NCBI GenBank assembly: GCA_963693025.1
Contig: OY843749.1
Coordinates: forward strand, 434,001-498,000
DNA: 64,000 nt
Reading direction: 5' to 3'
Source: JAHRAW01 sp963693025
GTDB taxonomy: Bacteria > Pseudomonadota > Gammaproteobacteria > Arenicellales > Poriferihabitantaceae
In this document: piece by piece, positions 36,091-44,423 of the stretch
Layout of the letters: every line of letters begins with the position of its first letter
How positions within the stretch are numbered: the first letter of the stretch is position 1
Notes under the pieces: generated by a model
Told to the model about the DNA's origin: nothing
The model's input: the letters and a program-made list of their open reading frames with translations, nothing else
Databases searched by the model: none
Made by a program: the position numbers and the translations under genes

Positions 36091-36696
36091 TCACCCAAAC
36101 CCAACCCCCAACCCTTCAGCCAAAACCCCCTCAACCTCCTCAACCTCCACATCAACAAACTCACTCATCTTCGTAACCCGCAACCCCGCAAACCCACACG
36201 GGTCAATCAACCCATACGGCGTCAAGTCCATATCCACATTCAAACTCAACCCATGAAAACAACACCCCCGCCTGATACGCAACCCAAGCGCCGCGATTTT
36301 TGCGCCGCGCACATAGACGCCGGGCGCGCCGGGGTGGCGGGTGGCGGGTAAGTCGTAGGTGGCTAGCAGGTCGATGACGACTTGCTCGATTTGTTTCACC
36401 ACCGACTTGACCCCGAGCCCGCGGCGTTTGATGTCTAGTAGCAGGTAGGCGACCAGTTGACCGGGTCCATGATAGGTAATCTGCCCGCCGCGGTCGGTGT
36501 GGATGACGGGGATGGCGCCGGCGCGGGGGGTGGTGTGGCAGTTGGTTCCTTGCGTGAAGACCGGGGGGTGTTGGAGTAGCCAGATTTGGTCGGCGGTGGT
36601 GGGGGTGCGGGTGTGGGTGAAGTGTTGCATGCGCTGCCAGATGGGGTGGTAGTCGCGGAGGCCTAGGTGGTGGATGGTTGGTTGCAATTTCGTCAT
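36091..36696 (-). CDS. lipB: Octanoyltransferase LipB
   Basis: The 201-residue enzyme moves octanoyl from acyl carrier protein to lipoyl-domain lysines. Motifs include IWLLQHPPVFTQGTNC (38-53), DRGGQITYHGPGQLVAYLLL (69-88), HPGAPGVYVRGAKIAALGLRI (about 121-141) and SLNVDMDLTPYGLIDPCG with the catalytic Cys. The ATG at 36696 is part of the repeat terminus GAATGACG, so the first codons (MTK) are repeat-derived. No downstream ATG would keep the conserved N-terminus. The C-terminal tail is an odd Val/Glu/Gly run next to another half repeat. Confidence 0.9.
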   Translation of the reverse strand: MTKLQPTIHHLGLRDYHPIWQRMQHFTHTRTPTTADQIWLLQHPPVFTQGTNCHTTPRAGAIPVIHTDRGGQITYHGPGQLVAYLLLDIKRRGLGVKSVVKQIEQVVIDLLATYDLPATRHPGAPGVYVRGAKIAALGLRIRRGCCFHGLSLNVDMDLTPYGLIDPCGFAGLRVTKMSEFVDVEVEEVEGVLAEGLGVGFG

Positions 36697-36962
36697 TCTC
36701 GAGCGTTAGCGCCCGTTGCCGCGTAGCGGCTTACGGGCGCTTACGACCTCGGGAATCTCCATAAGGTTGGCACGGACTTGAACAAAGCGGGCGAAGCAGG
36801 CGGCGGGTAAGCCGCCATTCTCGCAGTCTTTTGAGTGGGGATGACGGCTTTGTTTGGGCTCAGCGCTAGTCTTAGGGAGATTCCCGAGGACGCAAGTGTC
36901 CGTAAGCCGCCGCTTAAAAGAAAAAGCGCGGCGGCAACGGTCACTAACGCTCGAGAATGACG
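36691..36962. repeat. Interspersed palindromic repeat, complete unit, B+A modules, long core; supplies lipB start
   Basis: The 272-bp unit has a B hairpin on the left and an A hairpin on the right, with the expanded core (GCAGGCGGCGGGTAAGCCGCC). The left terminus CGTCATTC contains the lipB start codon. It explains most of 36697-37024. Confidence 0.92.
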
Positions 36963-36970
36963 AAGTTGGG

Positions 36971-37018
36971 GCCAACGGACACTAACGCTCGAGAATGACG
37001 AAGTAGTGAGAATGACGG
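36971..37018. repeat. Stray A-module end and extra terminus
   Basis: CAACGGACACTAACGCTCG and GAATGACG are followed by one more GAATGACGGG, six bases before the dacC stop. Confidence 0.8.
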
Positions 37019-37024
37019 GTAATG

Positions 37025-38197
37025 TCAAAACCCCAAAACAAAAACCATCCGCCGAAAATAATCCACCACCCTCGACCACCACTCCCCCGCCGCGTAATCC
37101 TCAGCCGGATACAACGGCATCACCCGCACAACCTCTCCGTCAAATTTTATCTCAGCCTTCCCAACCTCGTCATCAACCGACAACGGCGCGTCCAAACTAT
37201 GTGGCAACTTAATCTCGCCCGACAACTTCCCCTTGCCCCCCTTAGGATACAAAATCCCCAGCGCATCATTAATCTTAACCCGCGCTTCACGCTCAAGCCC
37301 CATCCATAGCGGCAACACATCGACTTCTTTACCCGCCGGATACACCAACACGCTTTCGTAATTTGCATAACCATATTGCAGCAGAGCATAAACCTGGTCG
37401 GCGCGGATTTTGGCGCTTTGGGAGCCTATTACGGTGGCGATTAGGCGCATGCCGTTGCGGTTGGCGGTGCCGATTAGGCAGTAGCCGGCTTTGCGGGTGT
37501 AGCCGGTTTTGATGCCGTCTACGCTGGGGTCGCGCGCTAGTAGCAGGTTGCGGTTTTGTTGGGTGATGCCGTTGTAGGTGAATTCTTTTTCGGAATAGAT
37601 TCGGTAGTGGTCGGGGAAGCGGCGGATGAGCGCGAGGGTGAGGATGCTCATGTCGCGCGCGCTGCTGTAATGCTCCGGGTGCGGCAAGCCGCTGCTGTTG
37701 ACGAAGTTCGTGTTGCGCATGCCGAGTTGCGCCGCGGTGTGATTCATCTGCGCCGCAAACCCCGCCTCCGAGCCGCCGAGATGCTCCGCCAACGCCACCG
37801 CCGCATCGTTGCCCGACTGCACGATTAACCCGCGCAGCAAGTCCGCCACGCTGACCCGAGTATCCACCCGAATAAACATCCTCGACCCGCCGGTCTGCCA
37901 CGCCTTCTTGCTGACATAAACGAGGTCGTCCAACGCAATCGCGTTGCGCGAAAGCGCATCAAAGACGAGATAGCCGGTCATCAATTTAGTCAAACTAGCC
38001 GGCTCAATCCGCGCGTCGGCGTTAACGCTGTCAATAACCCAACCGCTCTCGAAGTCTGCCAGCAGCCAGGCGTTGACCGGCATTTCCGGGACGGGCATGC
38101 GGGATTTTAGGGGGACGGGGAGTGGGGCGAGTAGTGGCTCGGCTAGGGCCGAGGTGGCGCAGAGTAAGAGCGCGATTAGGAAGGTGGGCTTTGGCAT
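37025..38197 (-). CDS. dacC: D-alanyl-D-alanine carboxypeptidase (PBP5/6 family)
   Basis: The 390-residue penicillin-binding protein trims the terminal D-Ala from peptidoglycan stem peptides in the periplasm. A signal peptide (MPKPTFLIALLLCATSALA) precedes the active-site motifs: SLTK near 68, SGND near 128 and KTG near 232. The C-terminal PBP5_C domain and amphipathic anchor (SRVVDYFRRMVFVLGF) complete it. The symbol is approximate; dacA would serve as well. Placement near lipB is common in gammaproteobacteria. Confidence 0.9.
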   Translation of the reverse strand: MPKPTFLIALLLCATSALAEPLLAPLPVPLKSRMPVPEMPVNAWLLADFESGWVIDSVNADARIEPASLTKLMTGYLVFDALSRNAIALDDLVYVSKKAWQTGGSRMFIRVDTRVSVADLLRGLIVQSGNDAAVALAEHLGGSEAGFAAQMNHTAAQLGMRNTNFVNSSGLPHPEHYSSARDMSILTLALIRRFPDHYRIYSEKEFTYNGITQQNRNLLLARDPSVDGIKTGYTRKAGYCLIGTANRNGMRLIATVIGSQSAKIRADQVYALLQYGYANYESVLVYPAGKEVDVLPLWMGLEREARVKINDALGILYPKGGKGKLSGEIKLPHSLDAPLSVDDEVGKAEIKFDGEVVRVMPLYPAEDYAAGEWWSRVVDYFRRMVFVLGF

Positions 38198-38260
38198 CGG
38201 GGATGGTTTCGGGTGGGGGGAGGGTGATTATAGCGGGGGGTTGTGGGGGAATTCCATACT

Positions 38261-38460
38261 CGTCATTCTCGAACGGTAGAAAATAGGGAGCCGACAGGCG
38301 ACCATATTTTCTTCGATTCGGGAATCTCCCTAAGTCTACCGTGAATTCCAACAAAGACTGTGCCAGTCTTAGGGAGATTCCCGAGGTCGTAAGTGTCCGT
38401 AAGCCGCCGCTTAAAAGAAAAAGCGCGGCGGCAAACGGTCACTAACGCTCGAGAATGACG
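38261..38460. repeat. Interspersed palindromic repeat, complete unit, C+A modules
   Basis: This 200-bp unit lies between the divergent dacC and fumarase genes, C hairpin left and A hairpin right. With short G- and C-runs it fills 38198-38521, so both promoters must lie within or beside it. Confidence 0.93.
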
Positions 38461-38521
38461 GGGTGGGGGTTTTTTTGGGGGTGGTCGCCACTCCCGCCCC
38501 CGCCCCCGTATAATCACTCCC

Positions 38522-39451
38522 ATGATTACCTACTCCTCCATCGAAAACGCGGCACTTGTGGTTATGCGGGGGGCGGCTGTTGATATTCCGGAGGATTATC
38601 GGGTGGCGGTGGCGGGGTTGGCGGAGGGGGAGGAGGATGGGCTTTCTTGTTTTGTGCTTAAGACGATGCTGGATAATTATGCGGCGGCTTCCGCCGACCG
38701 GCGACCGATGTGCGCGGATACCGGGTTGCCGCGTTACTATGTGAAGGTCGGCAACGAGGCGCGGATTGAGGGCGGGATGGTGGCGTTGGAGAAGGCGTTG
38801 CGCTCGGCGACGGCGCGCGCGACGCACGATATTCCGCTTCGCCCGAACCGCGTGCATCCGCTTTGGCGCACCGACCCGAACAACAATGTCGGCATCAACG
38901 CGCCGGAAATCGATTGGAGTTTTGAGCCGCGCGCCGACTGGCTGGAGGTGACCACGGTGCACAAGGGCGGGCTGTTCGGCACCGATTACCGGATGTTGTT
39001 TCCGGGCGACGGCATCGACGGCATCAAGCGTTTTTTGCTGGACACGCTGATCGCCTTCGGCAAGCGCGGGCTGGCTTGCCAACCGGCGATTGTCGGGGTC
39101 GGGCTGGGCGGCTCGAAGGATGCGTGCATGGTCTTGGGCAAGCAAGCCGCCTGCCTGCGCGTCGTCGGCGACCGCCACCCCGACCCGAAAATCGCCGAAC
39201 TGGAATTGGAGTTGAAAGACCTCGGCAATCGCATCGGCATGGGTCCGATGGGTTTCGTGGGGCGCTCGATGGTCGCCGACTTGCACATTGAAGTCGGTCA
39301 CACGCATACCGGCGGGATGCCGATGAGCGTGCACACCTTCTGCTTGTCGTCGCGGCGGGCGACGGTTCGCATCGGCGACGACGGGTCGACGCAATACCGA
39401 AGCGACCCGCGTTGGTTTTCGGATTATAGCCGCAGGGAGGGGATTGAATGA
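38522..39451 (+). CDS. Class I (iron-sulfur) fumarate hydratase / tartrate dehydratase, alpha subunit
   Basis: The 309-residue subunit holds the 4Fe-4S cluster; candidate ligands are Cys in MCADTGLPRYYV, SKDACMVLGK and VHTFCLSSRR. The enzyme would hydrate fumarate to malate, or dehydrate tartrate. The separate alpha and beta chains resemble the two-subunit class I form rather than the fused FumA. It overlaps the beta-subunit gene by four bases (ATGA). The N-terminus begins about 60 bases after a repeat unit. Confidence 0.9.
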   Translation: MITYSSIENAALVVMRGAAVDIPEDYRVAVAGLAEGEEDGLSCFVLKTMLDNYAAASADRRPMCADTGLPRYYVKVGNEARIEGGMVALEKALRSATARATHDIPLRPNRVHPLWRTDPNNNVGINAPEIDWSFEPRADWLEVTTVHKGGLFGTDYRMLFPGDGIDGIKRFLLDTLIAFGKRGLACQPAIVGVGLGGSKDACMVLGKQAACLRVVGDRHPDPKIAELELELKDLGNRIGMGPMGFVGRSMVADLHIEVGHTHTGGMPMSVHTFCLSSRRATVRIGDDGSTQYRSDPRWFSDYSRREGIE

Positions 39452-40149
39452 CGCCGTCGTCGCCGCCATCGCAGCCGCCATCCGCGCCCACCCGACTCAC
39501 TCTGCCGGCGCGCGCCGATGATTTGGCGCAACTCGCCATCGGCGCGGTGGTGTATCTCGACGGCGTCATTTACACCGGGCGCGAAGGCGTGTATCAGCGC
39601 GTGTTGGAGGAAGGCGTCGCCCTGCCGTCGGACTGGCACACGGCGAGCCGGGCGAACTTCCACTGCTCGCCGGCGGCGGCGATTGAGGCGGACGGCAGTT
39701 ACCACGTCGGCGGCGTCACCGCGACCGCGAGTTTTCGTTTTGCCAAGTGGATGAAGGCGTGGTTTGAAGTCTCCGGCGCGAACATCATCATCGGCAAAGG
39801 CGGCATGAGCGCGCGCGACTACGCCGACCTGTTCGTGCCCGCCGGCGCGATTTACCTGACCACGGTGGGCTACGGCAGCGGCGCCTTGCTGGGGCGCGGA
39901 ATCAAGCGCGTGCTGGATGTTTTCTGGGTGGAAGAACTCGGCAACGCGCAAGCGATGTGGGTGTTTGAAGTGGAAAACTTCGGACCCTTTCTGGTGGAGA
40001 GCGACATCAACGGCAACAGTTTGTTCGAGCAACACAGCGCGCGCATCAACGCCAATATCGAGTCGCTATACCGCGGACTCAAAGCGCCCGCGCTGAGCCG
40101 CTTCGGCGAAACCGACGACCGCAAGGATGACTTGATTCAGTCGGAATAA
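39448..40149 (+). CDS. Class I fumarate hydratase / tartrate dehydratase, beta subunit
   Basis: The 233-residue C-terminal-type subunit has the motifs GVIYTGREGVYQRVLEEG (39-56), FHCSPAAAI, IIIGKGGMS (113-121) and LTTVGYGSGALLGRGIKRVL. The N-terminal ~17 residues are Ser/Pro low-complexity. Translational overlap with the alpha subunit fits equal amounts of both chains. Which of fumarase or tartrate dehydratase it is cannot be settled from sequence alone. Confidence 0.9.
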   Translation: MTPSSPPSQPPSAPTRLTLPARADDLAQLAIGAVVYLDGVIYTGREGVYQRVLEEGVALPSDWHTASRANFHCSPAAAIEADGSYHVGGVTATASFRFAKWMKAWFEVSGANIIIGKGGMSARDYADLFVPAGAIYLTTVGYGSGALLGRGIKRVLDVFWVEELGNAQAMWVFEVENFGPFLVESDINGNSLFEQHSARINANIESLYRGLKAPALSRFGETDDRKDDLIQSE

Positions 40150-40215
40150 ACCCGCCGCGCGCCGTCCATTGCGCGTTACAATGCGCGCCCACCGCAACCC
40201 ACCCCGCAATCAAAA

Positions 40216-40836
40216 ATGCCAAACCTCGAAGAGTTGGTCAAACTGGGACAAATCATTCTCGTTGACCTCGTGCTGGCCGGCGACAACGCCATCGTCATCG
40301 GCTTGGTGGCTGCCAAATTCACCGCGCAGTACCGCCGCAAGGTGATTTTCTACGGCGTTGCCGCCGCGGTGTTGATGCGTATCTTGTTTGCAATCATCAC
40401 CGTGCAGTTGCTGCAAATTATCGGCTTGCTGTTAGCCGGCGGTCTGCTACTGCTGTGGATTTGCTGGAAATTATGGCGCGACCTGCGCGCGCCACAGCCG
40501 GAATCGAAACCGCAACCATCCAACCTTGACGCCACCAACGCCGACAACGACAGCGGCGCTGAAGACCCGCCACTCCGCAACGCGATTATGCAAATCGTGG
40601 TCGCCGATGTGTCGATGTCGCTCGACAACGTGCTCGCCGTCGCCGGCATCGCCGAAGGCCACACGCTACTGCTGGTGTTCGGCCTCGCGTTGTCGGTCGC
40701 ACTGATGGCTTTCGCCGCCACGCTCATCGCCAACATGCTCGAACGCCACCGATGGATAGGCTATGTCGGCCTGGCGATGATTCTCTATGTCGCGCTGAAA
40801 ATGATTTATCAGGGGGGGTTGCAATTGATTGGGTGA
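40216..40836 (+). CDS. TerC-family integral membrane protein
   Basis: The 206-residue protein has about six or seven membrane segments. The family motifs VLAGDNAIVIG (19-29) and SLDNVLAVAGIAEG (about 134-147) carry the conserved acidic residues. TerC homologs such as Alx, MeeF and YkoY are linked to manganese export and metalation of secreted enzymes. It is convergent with the MttB-like gene, separated by 7 bases. Confidence 0.88.
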   Translation: MPNLEELVKLGQIILVDLVLAGDNAIVIGLVAAKFTAQYRRKVIFYGVAAAVLMRILFAIITVQLLQIIGLLLAGGLLLLWICWKLWRDLRAPQPESKPQPSNLDATNADNDSGAEDPPLRNAIMQIVVADVSMSLDNVLAVAGIAEGHTLLLVFGLALSVALMAFAATLIANMLERHRWIGYVGLAMILYVALKMIYQGGLQLIG

Positions 40837-40843
40837 GGCGGGG

Positions 40844-42472
40844 TTATGTGGGGTCGGTTGGTGGCGGCGTCATGTGCGACTCAAGCAGCCGAATATCCAG
40901 CATCGCGCGCAGTTGCGCATCGACGGCGGGAGCGATGTGCGCCGGGAAGTGGGTTGCCAGAATGTGCCGCGCACGGCGGCGGGCGGTCTCACGAATGTCG
41001 TGCGCGCCGTCCGCCTCCCACTCGGCAAAGGAGCGGCGGTCGGCGATTGCCGGGTAGAGGAAATCGCTCTCCATTCGGCGCAAGGTGTCGGCGTGCCCGA
41101 GGAAATGCCCTTCGCCGTCCACGACGCCGGCGATGGCGTCCACCGCCAGGGTGTCGGCGTTGACTTCCGGCGGGCTGAGGGTGCGCAGGATGCCGCCGAG
41201 CATGTCGTTATCGATGACATAACTCTCCAACGCGCAAGCCGACAAACTCGCCAGCATACCGCACGCCTGAGTGATGACATTGGAGCCGGATTGCGCCGCC
41301 AGCGTCACCGACAAACCCTTCTCAAAGCCGCTCTGGGCGTCGGCGATTTTGCTGTCGGTCGCCCCGGCAATCGACGTATTCGGCAGGTCATAGTAGTGCG
41401 CCATCTGCGTGCCGGCGGCCATCAACACGGCCTGCTCGCCGCCGCCGCCGGAGAGCGCGCCGGTGCGCAAGTCGGTGACCATCGGGCGCGCGCCGAAGGT
41501 GACTTTCGCATCCTCGTTGACGCTCCAGGCGAAGATCATCCCGGCCAGGGTTTCCGCCACGTTCTGCGCCACCGACCCGGCGATGGTGACCGGGCTGGAA
41601 GCCCCCAACTGCCCGAAGGAATTGGCGTGCACCGGAAACCCCAGCCGCACCGCCGCCGCCATAACCTCGCAAGCGTCCGCCGCGTAGCGCAACGGCGGCA
41701 CCGCGTGATTGATGTTGAAAGACAGAAACGGGCGCGCCGCAAAAGCGCTTTCGGAGCCGGCGATGGCGAAGCACATCTCGGCGATTTGGTGAACCTGTGC
41801 GGGCGCGCCGGCGGCGGTGAACACCGGCTTGGCGGTGCCTTTGATGCTGGCGTAGGCGGTATTGAGGTCGAGCGCCGCCGCATCCGGCATGTCGCCGGCG
41901 ACCAGCGAGCGGCTGAAAAAATGTATATTTTCCAGCGCATCCACCAACCGCGCCGCATCGTATAAATCGCGCAACGTGGAGCGGCGGTAGCGCCCGCTTG
42001 TCAAGTCAACGATATTCGGCGCGGCGCCACCGGAGCCGACATGCACGCGCTTGCCCCGCAAGCACATGTCGTGCTCCGGTTTGCGCCCCGGCAGCGTGAA
42101 ATTCCGACTGAGCCCGGCGAGGGCGTCGTCAATCAGCCGCGCCGAAAACAGCAAGCGACCATCATCGTTGAGCCGCCCGCCACGCGCGGTGATGTGCTCC
42201 ACCACCACCGCCGGCGCCTCCGCCATGCCGATGGTTTGCAAAATCTCGCGCACGGCGCCGTCGATACGCGCCACATCCCGCGGCGACAACGGCGCAAAAC
42301 ACCCGCCGCTGACCCCGGCGCCGCTGGGCGTAGCGCGCCGCACCGCCGCGCTACGCGCTCTGCGCCCGCGCCGTGCTGCGTTGGCGGGGGCGGCGGAGGT
42401 TTTGGTTTTGGTTTTGGGCATGGGGGAAGCGGGGTGGGGACGGTGGCGGGCGGAGGAATGCTGTGTGGTCAT
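40844..42472 (-). CDS. Trimethylamine methyltransferase-family protein (MttB superfamily, non-pyrrolysine)
   Basis: The 542-residue MttB-superfamily protein (motifs such as HVGSGGAAPNIVDLTSGR and FNINHAVPPLRY) has no in-frame amber codon, so it lacks the pyrrolysine of archaeal MttB. Non-Pyl members include glycine-betaine and other quaternary-amine methyltransferases that feed corrinoid proteins; no corrinoid protein is visible here. The first ~55 residues are Arg/Ala/Thr-rich and of uncertain reality (alternative start 42421). It is divergent from an ABC solute-binding gene, suggesting import and demethylation of a methylated amine (inference). Confidence 0.82.
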   Translation of the reverse strand: MTTQHSSARHRPHPASPMPKTKTKTSAAPANAARRGRRARSAAVRRATPSGAGVSGGCFAPLSPRDVARIDGAVREILQTIGMAEAPAVVVEHITARGGRLNDDGRLLFSARLIDDALAGLSRNFTLPGRKPEHDMCLRGKRVHVGSGGAAPNIVDLTSGRYRRSTLRDLYDAARLVDALENIHFFSRSLVAGDMPDAAALDLNTAYASIKGTAKPVFTAAGAPAQVHQIAEMCFAIAGSESAFAARPFLSFNINHAVPPLRYAADACEVMAAAVRLGFPVHANSFGQLGASSPVTIAGSVAQNVAETLAGMIFAWSVNEDAKVTFGARPMVTDLRTGALSGGGGEQAVLMAAGTQMAHYYDLPNTSIAGATDSKIADAQSGFEKGLSVTLAAQSGSNVITQACGMLASLSACALESYVIDNDMLGGILRTLSPPEVNADTLAVDAIAGVVDGEGHFLGHADTLRRMESDFLYPAIADRRSFAEWEADGAHDIRETARRRARHILATHFPAHIAPAVDAQLRAMLDIRLLESHMTPPPTDPT

Positions 42473-42494
42473 TCGGCGCCCGCCAGTATATAAT
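42466..42494 (+). promoter_or_regulatory. Candidate sigma-70 promoter of the oligopeptide-type ABC operon
   Basis: TGGTCA (42466-42471), a 17-base spacer and a perfect TATAAT (42489-42494) lie 38 bases upstream of the solute-binding protein ATG, overlapping the start of the divergent mttB-like gene. The -35 matches 4 of 6 positions. Confidence 0.5.
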
Positions 42495-42532
42495 CTTCCG
42501 TTCTTTCATTCACCAACTGAGACCATACCAAA

Positions 42533-44041
42533 ATGAAAAACACCAACATCCTCAAAGCCTGTGCCGTCGCAACTTGTGCGATGGTGGCGGGCGTGTCGCT
42601 TATGGCGGCGAGCGTCGCGGGCGCGTCCAGTGGAACATTTCGGCAAGCGTACGAGGTTGGGTTCGGCAGTTCCTCCAGCCTCGACCCCATCGCCAAGGGC
42701 CGCGTGTTTCAGATTACCGAAAAGATTATGAACCGGCTGGTGCGCCCCGGGCTGGACGGCAAACCGAGCCCTGACCTGGCGGTCAGTTGGTCTGCCAACG
42801 ACGACGCCACCGAGTGGACTTTCCAACTGCGTAGCGGCGTGAAATTTCACGATGGTTCGAGTTTCGGCGCCGAGGACGTGGTCTATTCCCTGGGGCGGGT
42901 GCTCGACCCCGATTCCGACAGCCCGGCGCGCTCGGCGGTGAAAATGATCGACGCGGTTGAAGCGGTTGATTCGCGCACGGTGCGCATCTCGCTGAACACA
43001 CCGTTTGCCGATATGCCGCTGCAATTGATGGACTACCGCCTGCGCATGATTCCCGAAGGCTCCGGCGACACCATCGGCGCGACCGGCATCGGCACGGGAC
43101 CCTTCAAGGTGGAAACATTCAACGCGCAGAGCACCACGGTGCTGCTCGCCAACCCCGACTACTGGGAAGGCGCGCCGGGGCTCGCCAGTATTGAAATCAT
43201 CGGCATTCCCGATGGCCAGGCGCGCGTGCAGGCATTGCTCGGCGGTCAGATCGACATGTTGCGCAATGTGACCGCGCAGCAGAGTGTGATGCTCGCCGAC
43301 AGCGCCAAATATAACATTCAGCAAATCCCGGTGGGCAACTGGCGCGGGTTGGTGTTCCGCACCGATGTGGCGCCCTTCAGCGATGTGCGCGTGCGCCAGG
43401 CGGTGCGCATGGTGGCCGACCGGCAAGAGTTGGTTGACCTCATCCTCGGCGGTGGCGGCGTAGTCGCCTGCGATGCGCCGGTCGAGCCCAACGACCAATA
43501 CCGCGCGGACTTGTCCTGCCCGCAGGACATCGAAGGCGCCAAAGCGCTGCTCGCCGAGGCGGGCTACCCCGACGGGCTGGACATCGACATTCACGTCTCC
43601 ACGCTCGAACCCACCTGGCCGCAACTGGCCGAAGCCTATCAGCAGCAGGCCGCCAAAGCGGGCATTCGCGTCAACATCGTTCAGGTGCCGACCGACGGCT
43701 ACTGGAAGGAAGCCTGGATGAAGAAGGACGTGGTGGCGACGCGCTGGAACGAGCGCCCGGCTGACCAGGCATTGCATGAAATTTATCTGAGCACCGCCAA
43801 GTGGAACGAGTCCTATTACAAAAACCCCGAGTTCGACCAACTACTCGCCGCCGCCCGGCGCGAACTTGACTTCACAAAACGCAGAGCGATTTACGTCAAG
43901 GCGCAGGAGCATCTTTTTGCAACCGCCGGCACGTTGATTCCGTATACGGTGACGCGCAATGTCGGCACCACGGCACGCGTGAAAAACCTCGACGCGGTTA
44001 AGAATGAGGCGGTTCGGTGGCATAAGATTACGGTGGATTGA
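42533..44041 (+). CDS. ABC transporter solute-binding protein, family 5 (peptide/opine type)
   Basis: The 502-residue periplasmic binding protein has a signal peptide (cleavage near ASVAGA at 26-31). SBP_bac_5 features include LVRPGLDGKPSPDLAVSW (68-85) and FQLRSGVKFHDGSSFGAEDV. The family binds peptides, nickel, opines, sugars or other small molecules. It begins a set with two permeases and a fused double ATPase, but a repeat unit of about 260 bp separates it from the permease genes. The divergent MttB-like gene hints at a methylated amine ligand (inference). Confidence 0.88.
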   Translation: MKNTNILKACAVATCAMVAGVSLMAASVAGASSGTFRQAYEVGFGSSSSLDPIAKGRVFQITEKIMNRLVRPGLDGKPSPDLAVSWSANDDATEWTFQLRSGVKFHDGSSFGAEDVVYSLGRVLDPDSDSPARSAVKMIDAVEAVDSRTVRISLNTPFADMPLQLMDYRLRMIPEGSGDTIGATGIGTGPFKVETFNAQSTTVLLANPDYWEGAPGLASIEIIGIPDGQARVQALLGGQIDMLRNVTAQQSVMLADSAKYNIQQIPVGNWRGLVFRTDVAPFSDVRVRQAVRMVADRQELVDLILGGGGVVACDAPVEPNDQYRADLSCPQDIEGAKALLAEAGYPDGLDIDIHVSTLEPTWPQLAEAYQQQAAKAGIRVNIVQVPTDGYWKEAWMKKDVVATRWNERPADQALHEIYLSTAKWNESYYKNPEFDQLLAAARRELDFTKRRAIYVKAQEHLFATAGTLIPYTVTRNVGTTARVKNLDAVKNEAVRWHKITVD

Positions 44042-44069
44042 GGTTGAGGGGGGCTCGGTCGATAACGAC

Positions 44070-44111
44070 CAACATCAACATCAACATCAACACCAACACC
44101 AACACCAACAC
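44070..44111. repeat. Hexanucleotide tandem repeat (CAACAT/CAACAC, 7 units)
   Basis: Three CAACAT units and four CAACAC units follow the solute-binding gene stop. It is noncoding, and is the simple-sequence part of the gene-free stretch 44042-44423. Confidence 0.85.
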
Positions 44112-44122
44112 GACCACGACTT

Positions 44123-44386
44123 CGTCATTCTCGAGCGTTAGTGTCCGTTTGCCGCCGCGCTTTTTCTTTTAAGCGGCGGCTTACGGACACTTACGTCCTC
44201 GGGAATCTCCCTAAGGTTGGCACGGGCTTTGTTGAAATTCACGGTAGCCTTAGGGAGATTCCCGAAGGCGATGAAAAATCCGCCCGGAGCGGATTTTCGC
44301 GTAGCCCGAAGGGTTTGTATCAGGGATGATACAAACAAAAATATGGTCGCTGACGCTCCCTATTTTTCTATCGTTCGAGAATGACG
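44123..44386. repeat. Interspersed palindromic repeat, complete unit, A+C modules, with inserted hairpins
   Basis: The 264-bp A+C unit has about 60 extra bases inside its C module. These contain two further perfect hairpins: AAAATCCGC/GCGGATTTT around CCGGA, and GTTTGTATCA/TGATACAAAC around GGGA. It lies within an ABC transporter operon, between the binding protein and the first permease. Confidence 0.92.
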
Positions 44387-44423
44387 GCTTTGTTGTGAAT
44401 GACGAGGTTTTTTACGGTACCGG

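Noticed and set aside
40844..42472. Pyrrolysine-containing MttB
   Set aside because: The frame has no internal TAG and no pyl genes are seen, so it is treated as a non-pyrrolysine family member.
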